Shown piece after piece: positions 1-8,085 of a DNA stretch of 64,000 bases. The stretch is from Streptomyces coryli. GTDB taxonomy: Bacteria; Actinomycetota; Actinomycetes; Streptomycetales; Streptomycetaceae. The notes below the pieces were generated by a model. That model ran no database searches, was not told the DNA's origin, and saw only the letters and a program-made list of their open reading frames with translations. Position numbers and translations under genes: made by a program. Each line of letters opens with the position of its first letter. The first letter of the stretch is position 1. The DNA is taken from assembly GCF_011044975.1 (NCBI RefSeq), contig NZ_JAAKZV010000002.1:62001-126000 (forward strand), written 5' to 3'.

Positions 1-1
1 G

Positions 2-790
2 GAGACCCGCCGGATGGCCGCGATCCGCGCCGACGCCACCGAGCCTCCCTGGGCGGCCTACGGCGCCGGGCTGCTCGTCCTGGCGGTGATCGGCTTCTAC
101 TCCTACCGGCTCTACGTGGCCACCAACCGGATACTCAACCTGGGCCTGGTGGCGGCGGCCGGGGCGGTGCTGGCCTCCTTGGTCTGGCTGACGGCAGGCC
201 ATGCCACGGCCCGCTCCTCGCTGGCGGACTCCGACGCCCACGGCTCGGCCTCGGTGCAGCTGCTGACCCAGTCCCGGATCGCCGGCCTGAAGGCCCGCGG
301 TAACGAGAACATGGCCCTGGTGGCACGCGGGGAGGGCGCCGCCTATTCCCAGGAGTTCGACTACTGGGCGGGCGCGATGGACGACAAGGACAAGGGCCAG
401 CGGCTGATGCAGCGCTCCGAGGGACAGGCCGAGGACGAGGCCGGGCGGAAGCTGGTGGCGGACGCCTGGGCGGAGCTGAAGGACTGGAAGCAGCTGCACA
501 ACCAGGCCCGGAAGCAGGACGACCGCGGCGACTACGACGCCGCCCTGGCCCACACCATCGGCGGGAAGGCCGACGGCGAGACCGTCACGGACACCACCGA
601 GCGCAGCTTCGCCGCCATGGACCGCAAGCTGGCCGCGGCGGTGGAGCACGAGCAGGAGCAGTTCCAGGAGCAGGCCGAGAGCGGGCGCGGCGCACTCACC
701 GGACTGCCCGTCGGCGGCGCGGTGCTGTGCCTGCTGGGCGCGGCGGGCGCGGTCCTGGGCATCGGCAAGCGGCTGTCGGAGTACCGGTGA
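2..790 (+). CDS. GlnX-like membrane protein, C-terminal part (5' end outside window)
   Basis: The frame is open to the window edge, so this is probably the last part of a larger (about 450 aa) membrane protein; an ATG at 14 with GGAG at 1-4 is the only visible start. It shows a hydrophobic segment around residues 16-32, a second around 42-60, a long charged helical region rich in Glu, Gln and Asp (residues 70-220), and a final hydrophobic segment near the C-terminus. This layout, with an extracellular helical domain followed by a solute-binding protein gene, resembles GlnX of the mycobacterial pknG-glnH-glnX amino-acid sensing operon. The GlnX assignment is inference from layout and context; pknG is not in the window. 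Confidence 0.6.
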   Translation, partial: ETRRMAAIRADATEPPWAAYGAGLLVLAVIGFYSYRLYVATNRILNLGLVAAAGAVLASLVWLTAGHATARSSLADSDAHGSASVQLLTQSRIAGLKARGNENMALVARGEGAAYSQEFDYWAGAMDDKDKGQRLMQRSEGQAEDEAGRKLVADAWAELKDWKQLHNQARKQDDRGDYDAALAHTIGGKADGETVTDTTERSFAAMDRKLAAAVEHEQEQFQEQAESGRGALTGLPVGGAVLCLLGAAGAVLGIGKRLSEYR

Positions 791-828
791 CCGCCGGGGG
801 CCGCGGCAGGACGAGGGAGGGGACGGCA

Positions 829-1881
829 GTGGGGAACGCAGGCGCAGAGTCCGGCGGTTCGGTACGGGACGCCGCATCGCCGCGCGTCCGGCGCCGCGTG
901 GCCGGGGGCTGGGCCGCGGTCTGGCTGGCCGCCGCCGCGCTGGTGGCGGTGCCCACGATCAGCGGCGCCGTATCGCAGCAGGCGTCGACGGCGGGAGCGC
1001 GGTCCGCGGAGCAGGCACCGGCGGGGCCGCCGGAACAGGCCCCGCGGCAGCAACCGTCCGCCGGGGGAGAGTGCGACACCAAGGTGAGCCCGGACCCGAA
1101 GAGCGGCAGCCGTAACGGAGCCGCCGTCAAGAAGATCAAGGACCGCGGCAAACTGATCGCCGGGGTGGCGCAGAACAGCTACCTGTGGAGCCACCGCAAC
1201 GCCAAGGGCGATCTGGAGGGCTTCGACATCGACCTGGTCGAGCAGCTGGCCGACGCCCTGCTCGGCGACCGCGGAGCGGTCGAGTTCCGCACGGTCCCGG
1301 TCGATCGCCGCCAACAGGCCCTGGAGGAAGGCGAGGTGGATGTGCTGGTGCAGGCCATGCCGATCACCTGCCGGGCCCTCAAGGGCACCCCGGAGGAACC
1401 GGCCGTGGACTTCTCCAGCCCCTACTTCGAGACCGGCCAGCGCGTGCTGGTCCCCGAGAACTCCGGCATCACCGGCTTCAACCGCACCCTGAAGGGCAAG
1501 ACGGTGTGCACCGCCTACGGCTCCACCGGCTACGAGCTGCTGAGCGGCGACGGCCAGGAGAAGTACGGCGCCTGGATGCGAGGCCGGTCCAACGCCCAGG
1601 ACTGCCTGATGCTGCTTCAGCTCTCCCGCGTGGACGCGGTCCTGACCGACAGCGGTCTCGCCGCGGGCCTGGCCGCCCAGGAGGACGGCTCCCGGCTGGT
1701 CGGCCCGCAGATCGGCAAGGACTCTTACGGCGTCGCGGTCAAGCACGGCGCGGACGACCTGCTGCGGGTGGTCAACGCCACCCTGGAGAAGGCCGGCGAG
1801 AGCGCCTGGCAGCAGAGCTACGACGAGTGGCTGAAGACCTGGCTGGGCCCGGCCGAGCCCCCGGCTCCGCAGTACGGCTGA
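829..1881 (+). CDS. GlnH-like amino-acid-binding protein (SBP family 3), membrane anchored
   Basis: 350 aa from a GTG preceded by AGGGAGGGG at ideal spacing; an earlier in-frame start lacks such a site. A hydrophobic stretch (about residues 25-45) acts as signal or anchor, followed by a Pro/Gln/Ala linker, then a family 3 periplasmic-binding domain: LIAGVAQNS, GFDIDLVEQLA, DFSSPYFETGQRVLV, LKGKTVCTAYGSTGYE. There is no lipobox Cys at the end of the hydrophobic stretch. It lies 38 nt after the GlnX-like gene, so the two are likely co-transcribed. Expected role: bind glutamate, aspartate or a similar amino acid outside the cell and signal through the neighbouring membrane protein rather than feed a transporter, because no ABC permease or ATPase is adjacent. 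Confidence 0.75.
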   Translation: MGNAGAESGGSVRDAASPRVRRRVAGGWAAVWLAAAALVAVPTISGAVSQQASTAGARSAEQAPAGPPEQAPRQQPSAGGECDTKVSPDPKSGSRNGAAVKKIKDRGKLIAGVAQNSYLWSHRNAKGDLEGFDIDLVEQLADALLGDRGAVEFRTVPVDRRQQALEEGEVDVLVQAMPITCRALKGTPEEPAVDFSSPYFETGQRVLVPENSGITGFNRTLKGKTVCTAYGSTGYELLSGDGQEKYGAWMRGRSNAQDCLMLLQLSRVDAVLTDSGLAAGLAAQEDGSRLVGPQIGKDSYGVAVKHGADDLLRVVNATLEKAGESAWQQSYDEWLKTWLGPAEPPAPQYG

Positions 1882-2016
1882 GGCCGTGACGGGCGGGGCT
1901 CATGCTCCGTCTCCGTCATTGCCATGACCTTGACAACATTCTAGGGTGTGCGGGAATACATCGTTGTAATGATGATCCGTGGCGCCGAATGCCGCGGACA
2001 TTCTCGAGGAGGACCC

Positions 2017-3156
2017 GTGGGCCCACGACCACGACGTATAAGACGCCGAACCTCCCTGGGGCGCCGCGCCGCGCTCGCCGCCGCAGTCGCAGTCGCGGTG
2101 ATCGGCTCGCTCGTGACCAGCGGTGCCGCCGCGCCGGCGGTCGAGACGGCATCGACGCCGTCGGCCGACGACGGCGTCACGCCGATGCACTCCTCGACCT
2201 TCCCCCTGGCGGACCCCGACACCGTCCATACGGGGACCGGCGGCTTCGCCACCTACGGCACCACCGTCGCCGCCGGCCGCGGTGCGCGCTGCGCCGGCGC
2301 GCCGACAGGAAAGCTCTACGTCCCGGTCCTGAAGCACGGCTCGGGCAACTCCGTCGGCTTCACCAACTGCGCCTCCGGCGACGCGATGCCCGGCGGCCCC
2401 GGCAGCTGGGCCGAGCCGGGCGGCGCCATCTGGGCACCCGGCGTCACCCGCCTCGGCGACCGCTACTTCATGTTCTACACCGCGTCCCGCGCGGGCTCCG
2501 GGCAGAAGTGCATCGGCCGGGCGATCTCGTCCTCCGCGTACGGCCCGTTCCGTAGCGCAGGCGGCTGGGCCTGCCCGCCCGCCGGCCGGTGGGCCCTCGA
2601 CGCCAACCCCTTCATCAGCGGCGGAAACCTGTACGTCACCTACCGGGACGACGCCATCGCGAGCGGCGCCGAGACCGGCATCTCGACCGTCCGCACCGAC
2701 AGCGAGGGCCGGGCCATCTGGGACACCCGCCGCAGCGTGTTCCTGAGCACCGACATCACCTGGGACACCAGGGGAACCAGCGGCGGCACGCACGTCGTCG
2801 AGAACCCGTCGATGTGGCGACGGGCCAACGGCACCTGGTACCTGATGTGGTCCGGCAACAACTGGGACAGCGCCCGCTACTCCACCGGCATCGCCGAATG
2901 CGGCAGTACGCCGCTCCCGTCATCCCGCTGCCGCCCCCTCCGCGGCACCGACCGCCCGTACTTCGGCTACACCGGCTCCGGCGGCCTCGGCCCGTACCGA
3001 GGACTCCCGGGCAACCACACCGGTCCGGGCGGCATGGACGTCTTCACCGTCCCCGACGGCTCCCACCGGGTGGTCTGGCACTGGTGGGACAGCGGCCCCC
3101 GCTACCCGATGAACGGCGCACTGCTCCTCAACGCGGACGGCTACTACGTCCAGTAG
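2017..3156 (+). CDS. Secreted glycoside hydrolase family 43-like protein
   Basis: 379 aa. The GTG start is chosen because CGAGGAGGA precedes it; an in-frame ATG 69 nt upstream has no comparable site. The N-terminus is arginine-rich with a twin-Arg pair, then a long Ala/Val hydrophobic core ending near AAAPAVE, typical of an exported protein. The mature part has five-bladed propeller features of GH43/GH117-like enzymes: IWAPGVTRLGDRYFMFYTA, a central VVENPSMWRRANGTWYLMWSG block and WALDANPF. Such enzymes cut arabinan, xylan or related side chains. The substrate cannot be read here, and I could not place all three acidic catalytic residues with confidence. Confidence 0.75.
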   Translation: MGPRPRRIRRRTSLGRRAALAAAVAVAVIGSLVTSGAAAPAVETASTPSADDGVTPMHSSTFPLADPDTVHTGTGGFATYGTTVAAGRGARCAGAPTGKLYVPVLKHGSGNSVGFTNCASGDAMPGGPGSWAEPGGAIWAPGVTRLGDRYFMFYTASRAGSGQKCIGRAISSSAYGPFRSAGGWACPPAGRWALDANPFISGGNLYVTYRDDAIASGAETGISTVRTDSEGRAIWDTRRSVFLSTDITWDTRGTSGGTHVVENPSMWRRANGTWYLMWSGNNWDSARYSTGIAECGSTPLPSSRCRPLRGTDRPYFGYTGSGGLGPYRGLPGNHTGPGGMDVFTVPDGSHRVVWHWWDSGPRYPMNGALLLNADGYYVQ

Positions 3157-3176
3157 CCGTACGATGGCCGCCGGGC

Positions 3177-3560
3177 TCAGAGGTCCTTGTCCACCATGGG
3201 CCGGAGCTCGGCGGCCAGGGCGCGCTCGCTCACGGCCTGCGCAATCTCCGGGCATCCCAGGGCGATCTCGGGCGGGCAGGAGATCTCGGAGCCACGGAGA
3301 CCGAAGATTTTCAGGACCTTGCCGGTACGGGCTGCAAGGACCCGAAAGCCTTAGGTGGCCGGCACTACGGCGCGGAGGCGGCCCACGACTCCGGAAGCCT
3401 CGGCGGGTTGGGCCGCAGCACCTCCGCACGGCCATCATTCAGCTGGAGGCCGAGCACCTTATGCGGCCGGCGACGACGGCTTTACGGAAGGTGTCGTCCT
3501 CGCAGAATGCGCGGCGTCCACCATTGTTGCAATCCACCTTCTTGCCACCAGCGATCGATG
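3177..3560 (-). pseudogene. Degenerate remnant of a small secreted-type protein
   Basis: Two coding-like stretches lie on the minus strand in different frames. One (about 3440-3560) reads GGKKVDCNNGG...FCEDDTFRKAV, cysteine- and polar-rich like a small secreted protein. The other (3177-3300) reads RGSEISCPPEIALGCPEIAQ...VDKDL before a stop. No start codon with a ribosome site joins them, so this looks like one frameshifted gene or two gene ends. No family was recognised. Confidence 0.35.
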
Positions 3561-3563
3561 GCC

Positions 3564-4424
3564 TCAGCCGGCCCGTGGCAGCTTGTCCGGGTTGGTGATC
3601 GAGTAGATCTCGCTCACCTGGCCGCCGTCCGGCGTGAGGTCGAGGACGAAGACCGCGAGTGGCGAGTCGTCGAGGAACAGGACGGCCGCGGAGTCGCCGC
3701 CCGCGCGGCGGTGACGGATGTCCAGTCGCCCCGGCAGATGGCCGTGGATCGCGGCGAACAGCTTCGCGATCCGCTCGCGACCGTGCACCGGATGCGGACT
3801 CCACGCCGGGCCTTTGCCGCCGCCGTCCGTCCACAGGGTCACGTCCGGCGCAAGGATCCGTAGCAGCGCCTCGAGATCCCCGCCGACCGCGGCGTCCAGG
3901 AACCGCTGCGTCACCTCCCTGCACACCTTCGGGTCGGCCCGGTAGCGCGGCCGCCTGGCGTGCACGTGCTCGCGCGCCCGATGGGCCAGCTGGCGGATCG
4001 CGGCCGGGCGGCGGTCGAGGATCTCGGCGATCTCGGTGTGCGCGTAGCCGAACACCTCGTGCAGGACGAAGACCGCCCGTTCCAGCGGTGTCAGCGTCTC
4101 CAGCACCACCAGCATCGCCATCGAATACGACTCGGTGCGAACGGCCGGGTCGCTGTTCTCCTCGACGAGCAGCTCCGGCAACCACTGCCCGGCATAGGTC
4201 TCCTTGCGCCGGTTGATCGCGGCGCGGCGGGCGAGCGCCTGGTTGGCCGCGATCCGTACGAGATAGGCGCGCGGACTCTCGACCGGACCGCCCGGTCTCG
4301 ACTCCCACGACAACCACGTCTCCTGCAGCACCTCTTCGGTGTCGGCGACGCTGCCCAGCATGCTGTAGATCACCGAGAACAGCAGCTCCCGGTGGTCGAG
4401 GAAGGTCTCCGTGGAATCGCTCAT
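3564..4424 (-). CDS. sigJ: ECF41-family RNA polymerase sigma factor (SigJ-like)
   Basis: 286 aa from the ATG that begins MSDSTETF. Region sigma2 (residues about 8-75; REL..VIYSMLGSVADTEEVLQETWL) and region sigma4 (about 110-165; LTPLERAVFVLHEVFGYAHTEIAEILDR) are followed by a C-terminal SnoaL-like domain (about 185-286) with the WTDGGGK motif and the terminal NPDKL signature that is characteristic of ECF41. In this family the C-terminal extension replaces a separate anti-sigma factor and tunes activity. ECF41 genes usually sit beside an oxidoreductase, epimerase or carboxymuconolactone decarboxylase gene; here the divergent neighbour is an amidohydrolase. Autoregulation is suggested by the inverted TGTCACAC elements in the intergenic gap. 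Confidence 0.88.
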   Translation of the reverse strand: MSDSTETFLDHRELLFSVIYSMLGSVADTEEVLQETWLSWESRPGGPVESPRAYLVRIAANQALARRAAINRRKETYAGQWLPELLVEENSDPAVRTESYSMAMLVVLETLTPLERAVFVLHEVFGYAHTEIAEILDRRPAAIRQLAHRAREHVHARRPRYRADPKVCREVTQRFLDAAVGGDLEALLRILAPDVTLWTDGGGKGPAWSPHPVHGRERIAKLFAAIHGHLPGRLDIRHRRAGGDSAAVLFLDDSPLAVFVLDLTPDGGQVSEIYSITNPDKLPRAG

Positions 4425-4453
4425 CACACCTGAGAGCGCACGAGGCCGCCCGA

Positions 4454-4502
4454 GTGTGACATCCCGGCGCGGAACTGTGATGCACGTCACCCGATGTCAC
4501 AC
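4454..4502. promoter_or_regulatory. Divergent ECF41-type promoter elements
   Basis: GTGTGACAT (4454-4462) and ATGTCACAC (4494-4502) form a perfect 9-bp inverted repeat between the sigma gene and the amidohydrolase. TGTCACA is the -35 element known for ECF41 sigma factors, so each arm could drive one of the divergent genes. On the sigma side a CGCTC, near the CGTC -10 consensus, follows 16 nt later and would give an almost leaderless transcript. On the other side the first CGTC is 29 nt away, too far for a standard spacer, so that arm may instead be a binding site only. Confidence 0.5.
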
Positions 4503-4582
4503 CCGCGGGCCCAACTCCCCTCTTGGTTCGCGTCATCAACGATCGCGAGAGCGACCGAGAACCCCGGAGAGAGGGGAACGGA

Positions 4583-5785
4583 ATGATTTCCCGGCGTGAC
4601 TTCAGCTTGGCCGCGGCAGGTGCACTTGGTGCGGCGGCGATGGGACCGACCGCCACGGCCGACGGCCGACGGCACCACCAGAAGGGCCGCGGACGCACGG
4701 TGATCCGCAACGTCCGCCTGTTCGACGGCGAGCGGACCACGCCACGCGCCAGCGTACTGATCGACGGCGACCGCATCGCCGGGCTGCACGCCGGGCTGCA
4801 CGGCGGGCTGCACGGCGGCCACGCCGAGGTCGTGGTGGACGGATCGGGGAAGACCCTGCTGCCCGGCCTCATCGACGGGCACACGCACGTCGATGAGGGG
4901 AGCCTCGCGCAGGCGCTGCGCTTCGGCGTCACCACCGAACTCGACATGTTCTGCCTGCCGGAGACCCTGACCGCACAACGAAAGCTGGCCGCCGAGCGGG
5001 ACGACGTCGCCGACCTCCGCAGCGCGGGCGTCCTCGCCACCGCCCCCGGCGGGCACCCCAGTCACCTGGTGCCCGGGGTCGAGTTCGACACCGTGGCCCA
5101 CCCCGGCGAGGCCGCGGGGTTCGTCGCCGACCGGGTGGCCGCGGGCTCCGACTACCTGAAGATCGTCATCGACGGCGGCGTCCAGGCCGGGACGCCCATG
5201 CCCAAGCTCTCGCCCGACACGGTCGCCGCACTGGTCCACGCGGGCAAGGCCGCCGGGCTGCGCACCATCGCGCACGCGATCACCCTGCAGGACATCGAAG
5301 TCGCCCTGGACGCGGGGATCGACGGCCTGGCACACGTCTTCTGCGACACCGGCCCGCAGGCCGAGCGCATGGCCAGGAGGATCGCCGCCCAGGGCGTTTT
5401 TGTGGCTAGCACGCTGGCCTACTTCGAGGCGGTCGACCTCGGCGCCGAGAACGCCGTCCGGGCGGCGAGGACCCTGCGCCGCGCCGGCGCATGTGTGCTC
5501 GCCGGCACGGACGCCACCCCGGCCACCCCCGCGCACGGCTCCGCCATGCACCGCGAACTCGTGCTGCTGACCGACGCCGGTTTCGGCAACGAGGAAGCCC
5601 TCGCCGCGGCCACCAGCGCCCCGGCCCGCCGCTTCGGCCTGACCGACCGCGGCCGTATCGCCCCCGGCCTGCGCGCCGACCTGCTCCTCGTACACGGCGA
5701 CCCCACTACGGACATCACCGCGACCAGCTCGATCGCCGGCGTCTGGCGCGGTGGCGTGCGGAGGGCGCCTGGACAGCACATGTGA
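4583..5785 (+). CDS. Tat-exported metal-dependent amidohydrolase
   Basis: 400 aa; ATG chosen because GAGAGAGGGG precedes it and because the N-terminus then is a twin-arginine signal (SRRDFSLAAAGALG). Amidohydrolase superfamily landmarks in order: HGHTHVDEG-type metal pair at H100 and H102, DYLKIVIDGG with the likely carboxylated Lys, TIAHAIT and GLAHVF histidines, and LAGTDATP with the final Asp. It most resembles imidazolonepropionase-like/prolidase-like enzymes that hydrolyse amide or cyclic amide bonds; the substrate is unknown. Residues 67-80 carry a GLHAGLHGGLHGGH run encoded by a 12-nt tandem repeat (4781-4813). Probably controlled by the adjacent ECF41 sigma factor. Confidence 0.8.
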   Translation: MISRRDFSLAAAGALGAAAMGPTATADGRRHHQKGRGRTVIRNVRLFDGERTTPRASVLIDGDRIAGLHAGLHGGLHGGHAEVVVDGSGKTLLPGLIDGHTHVDEGSLAQALRFGVTTELDMFCLPETLTAQRKLAAERDDVADLRSAGVLATAPGGHPSHLVPGVEFDTVAHPGEAAGFVADRVAAGSDYLKIVIDGGVQAGTPMPKLSPDTVAALVHAGKAAGLRTIAHAITLQDIEVALDAGIDGLAHVFCDTGPQAERMARRIAAQGVFVASTLAYFEAVDLGAENAVRAARTLRRAGACVLAGTDATPATPAHGSAMHRELVLLTDAGFGNEEALAAATSAPARRFGLTDRGRIAPGLRADLLLVHGDPTTDITATSSIAGVWRGGVRRAPGQHM

Positions 5786-5788
5786 CGG

Positions 5789-6292
5789 CTACTCACCGAG
5801 CTCCTTGGCGAACCAGTGGTCTGCTCTGCCGTGGCCCTCGTACGGCGGTATCTCGGCAAATCCATACCTGCCGTAGAGGGAACGAGCCTCGGTGAGCTGT
5901 GAGTTGGTCTCGCATACCAATCTGGTGGCTCCGAGGTCGCGCGCCGCGGCCTCGGCCGCTGCCAGCAGGCCGCGGCCGAGCCCCGCACCGCGTCCTGCGG
6001 GGGGTACGAACATCCGCTTGAGCTCCGCCGTTCCCGGCGTCGCGGCCAGCAGCCGCGCCCCAACACAGCCCAGGAATTCGCCTTCCGTCCCGCGGGCGAC
6101 GAGGAACACGCCGCCCGGCGGGGCGAGATCATCGTGCGGGTCCCGGGCGATGGCCCACCGCAGCTCGGCCTCCGTGGCCGGCCGGCCCATCACCCGGAGG
6201 GCCATCTCGGAGAAGTACTGCCACATGAGGCCGTCCATCTCCCGGCCGGCAACGGCTTCCGCCTGAATAATCCACCTCGGCATGCACGCCAT
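5789..6292 (-). CDS. GNAT-family N-acetyltransferase
   Basis: 167 aa beginning MACMPRWIIQ; an alternative ATG three codons in is equally possible. The acetyl-CoA loop is clear: MFVPPAGRGAGLGRGLLAAAEAAARDLGA (residues about 95-123), followed by LVCETNSQLTEARSLYGRYGFAEI, the usual beta-6/beta-7 region. The start lies 13 nt after the stop of the upstream epimerase-like gene on the same strand, so they form a two-gene operon under the neighbouring TetR regulator. The acceptor substrate is unknown. The 3' end almost touches the convergent amidohydrolase gene. Confidence 0.8.
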   Translation of the reverse strand: MACMPRWIIQAEAVAGREMDGLMWQYFSEMALRVMGRPATEAELRWAIARDPHDDLAPPGGVFLVARGTEGEFLGCVGARLLAATPGTAELKRMFVPPAGRGAGLGRGLLAAAEAAARDLGATRLVCETNSQLTEARSLYGRYGFAEIPPYEGHGRADHWFAKELGE

Positions 6293-6305
6293 TGTCAACG
6301 CCCGC

Positions 6306-7238
6306 CTAGCGCGCAGCTTTCGCGCGCAGAGCGTCGATGGTCTCGCGCAGCGCCTCGTCGGACGGTGTCGGGTCGATCCCGAAGGCGGCCGTGGCGGCGG
6401 AGGAGTCGAGTACGAATGGCTGCCGCAGCTGGTACTGAACCTCCAGCATCTCCCGCGCGGCCGGGTTGAAGGCACCGGCGATCCTGAGCGCGAAGCCGGG
6501 CATGGCCGCCACCTTGGCGCCTGGGGCACCCGCCAGTTCGGCGGCCCGGGCGGCGAGCGCGCGGATGGACAGGGGAGGGGCCGTGGGTACGTGCCAGGGC
6601 CGGCCCCACGCGCTTTCGTCGGCGGCGACGGCGACCAGCGTGCGGGCTACGTCGCCGACGTAGGTCCAGCTGTGCGCCGCGTCCAGGTCGGCGGGCACGG
6701 AAGCGCGTCGGCCGGCGAGCACCTTGGGCAGCACCATCACGGTGAACGGCGTGCTGGTGTCCGCGCCCAGGTAGTCGGACCCGCGGACCTCGGCCGTGCG
6801 GATGCGCTTGGCCTCGTGCGCGGCCAGCGCGTCGGCCCACAGCTTGGCCCTGACCTCGCCCTTGACGGAGTTGGGGCGCATGGGCAGTTGCTCGGTCATC
6901 GGGCCATCGACCTGACCGTAGCCGTACAGATTGCCGGTGGTGACCAGCACCGTGCCGGTGGCCTCGGCGGCACGTATCAGCGCCGCGCCGAGTGGCGGCC
7001 AATCGGTGGACCAGCGGTGATAGGCCGGGCCTCCGCAGCTGTAGAGCGCGACGGCGCCTTCGGCGTGCCGGGCGAGAACGTCCGGGTCGGTGGCGTCTGC
7101 CGCGACGCGGTCGATGCCTGGCAGTTCCGGACCGCCGCCGCTGCGCGTGAGCAGGCGGACCTGCTCGCCTCTGCCGGCGAGTAACTGTGCGGTGGCCGAG
7201 CCGACCGGGCCGGCTCCGACGATGATGTGAAGGGACAT
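6306..7238 (-). CDS. NAD(P)-dependent epimerase/reductase-like protein
   Basis: 310 aa from the ATG preceded by GAGGAGAG. The Rossmann nucleotide motif is at the N-terminus (HIIVGAGPVGSATAQLLAGRG), with VALYSCGGPAY and LVTTGNLYGYG in the positions of extended SDR strands 4 and 5; the YxxxK pair is not obvious because G-Y-G replaces the usual Tyr site. Atypical SDR or NmrA-like reductase is most likely. It is divergent from a TetR gene across a 133-nt gap holding two matching palindromes, so repression by that TetR protein is likely. Reaction unknown. Confidence 0.75.
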   Translation of the reverse strand: MSLHIIVGAGPVGSATAQLLAGRGEQVRLLTRSGGGPELPGIDRVAADATDPDVLARHAEGAVALYSCGGPAYHRWSTDWPPLGAALIRAAEATGTVLVTTGNLYGYGQVDGPMTEQLPMRPNSVKGEVRAKLWADALAAHEAKRIRTAEVRGSDYLGADTSTPFTVMVLPKVLAGRRASVPADLDAAHSWTYVGDVARTLVAVAADESAWGRPWHVPTAPPLSIRALAARAAELAGAPGAKVAAMPGFALRIAGAFNPAAREMLEVQYQLRQPFVLDSSAATAAFGIDPTPSDEALRETIDALRAKAAR

Positions 7239-7262
7239 GAGTGACACTCTCCTCATCCAGGG

Positions 7263-7329
7263 CGAGAACACTGTTCTCGTGCAACACACCGTACAGAGCG
7301 CGCAGTTACGGCGTCAAGAACACTGTTCT
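7263..7329. promoter_or_regulatory. Two palindromic TetR-type operators
   Basis: CGAGAACACTGTTCTCG (7263-7279) is a perfect 17-bp palindrome and AGAACACTGTTCT (7317-7329) repeats its 13-bp core exactly. The centres are 52 bp apart, about five helical turns, placing both sites on one DNA face. A further half site (TGTTCTCG) lies at 7343-7350. The pair fills the gap between the divergent TetR gene and the epimerase-GNAT operon and is its likely binding site. Confidence 0.75.
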
Positions 7330-7371
7330 CTTATTAGTCGGGTGTTCTCGAACCTGTGCCACACTGCTGCT

Positions 7372-8055
7372 ATGTCTGCATCATCGCTGCGTGCCCAGGT
7401 CCGCTCGGAGATGATCCGCGAGATCAAGGAAGTCGCCAGGCGGCACCTCGCCGCGCACGGGCCGAACCTGTCTCTGCGGGCCGTCGCCAGAGACATGGAC
7501 ATCGTCGCTTCGGCTCTGTACCGGTACTTCCCGAGCCGTGATGCCCTGCTCACGGCATTGATCACGGACGCGTACGAGGCACTGGGCGCGGCGGCGACCG
7601 AAGCCGAGTCGGCCGTGCCACGCGAGGACCTGCGCGGCCGGTGGCTGGCGACCTGCCGTGCCACGCGCACATGGGCGCTCGCGCATCCCGCCGAATACGG
7701 GCTGCTGTACGGCAATCCGGTTCCCGGTTACGCCGCGCCGCGCGCGACCACGGGGCCGGCCACGGCGGTGGTGCTGCTGCTCGTCGGGATCGTGACCGAC
7801 GGCGGAGAGCGCTTGGAACCGACGCAGACGCCGCTCCCCGAGCCCGTCCGGTCGGACCTGCGCCGCCTGATCGACCAGTACGCAGGCGACTTGCCGGCGG
7901 AACGACTCGACCGCGTCTTCGCCGGCTGGACCCAGCTGTTCGGCCTGATCAGCTTCGAGGTCTTCGGCCGCCTGAACGACACGATCGAGGCACGCCTCGA
8001 GTACTTCAACCACCACATGGCCCTGATGGCCGACCTGGCCGGCATTCCTCGCTGA
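7372..8055 (+). CDS. TetR-family transcriptional repressor
   Basis: 227 aa. The N-terminal helix-turn-helix is at residues about 12-58 (IREIKEVARRHLAAHG..LSLRAVARDMDIVASALYRYFPSRDALLTALI). The C-terminal ligand-binding region contains WALAHPAEYGLLYGNPVPGY, seen in the TetR C-terminal family that follows WHG-type domains. Start chosen at MSASSLR; no strong ribosome site is visible. It is divergent from the epimerase-GNAT pair and probably represses both directions through the two palindromes upstream. The ligand is unknown. Confidence 0.85.
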   Translation: MSASSLRAQVRSEMIREIKEVARRHLAAHGPNLSLRAVARDMDIVASALYRYFPSRDALLTALITDAYEALGAAATEAESAVPREDLRGRWLATCRATRTWALAHPAEYGLLYGNPVPGYAAPRATTGPATAVVLLLVGIVTDGGERLEPTQTPLPEPVRSDLRRLIDQYAGDLPAERLDRVFAGWTQLFGLISFEVFGRLNDTIEARLEYFNHHMALMADLAGIPR

Positions 8056-8085
8056 CCAGGTCACCCACACGTAGGCACTGTCGGA

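Noticed and set aside
532-1746. Long minus-strand open frame opposite the GlnX/GlnH-like genes
   Set aside because: Third positions follow the plus-strand genes and no domain or ribosome site is seen; a shadow frame of high-GC coding DNA.
4781-4813. 12-nt tandem repeat in the amidohydrolase
   Set aside because: Three in-frame copies encode GLHxG units in a surface loop; in frame and unlikely to switch expression.
4487-5779. 430-codon minus-strand frame opposite the amidohydrolase
   Set aside because: No domain; the plus strand has Tat signal and all metal-binding motifs.
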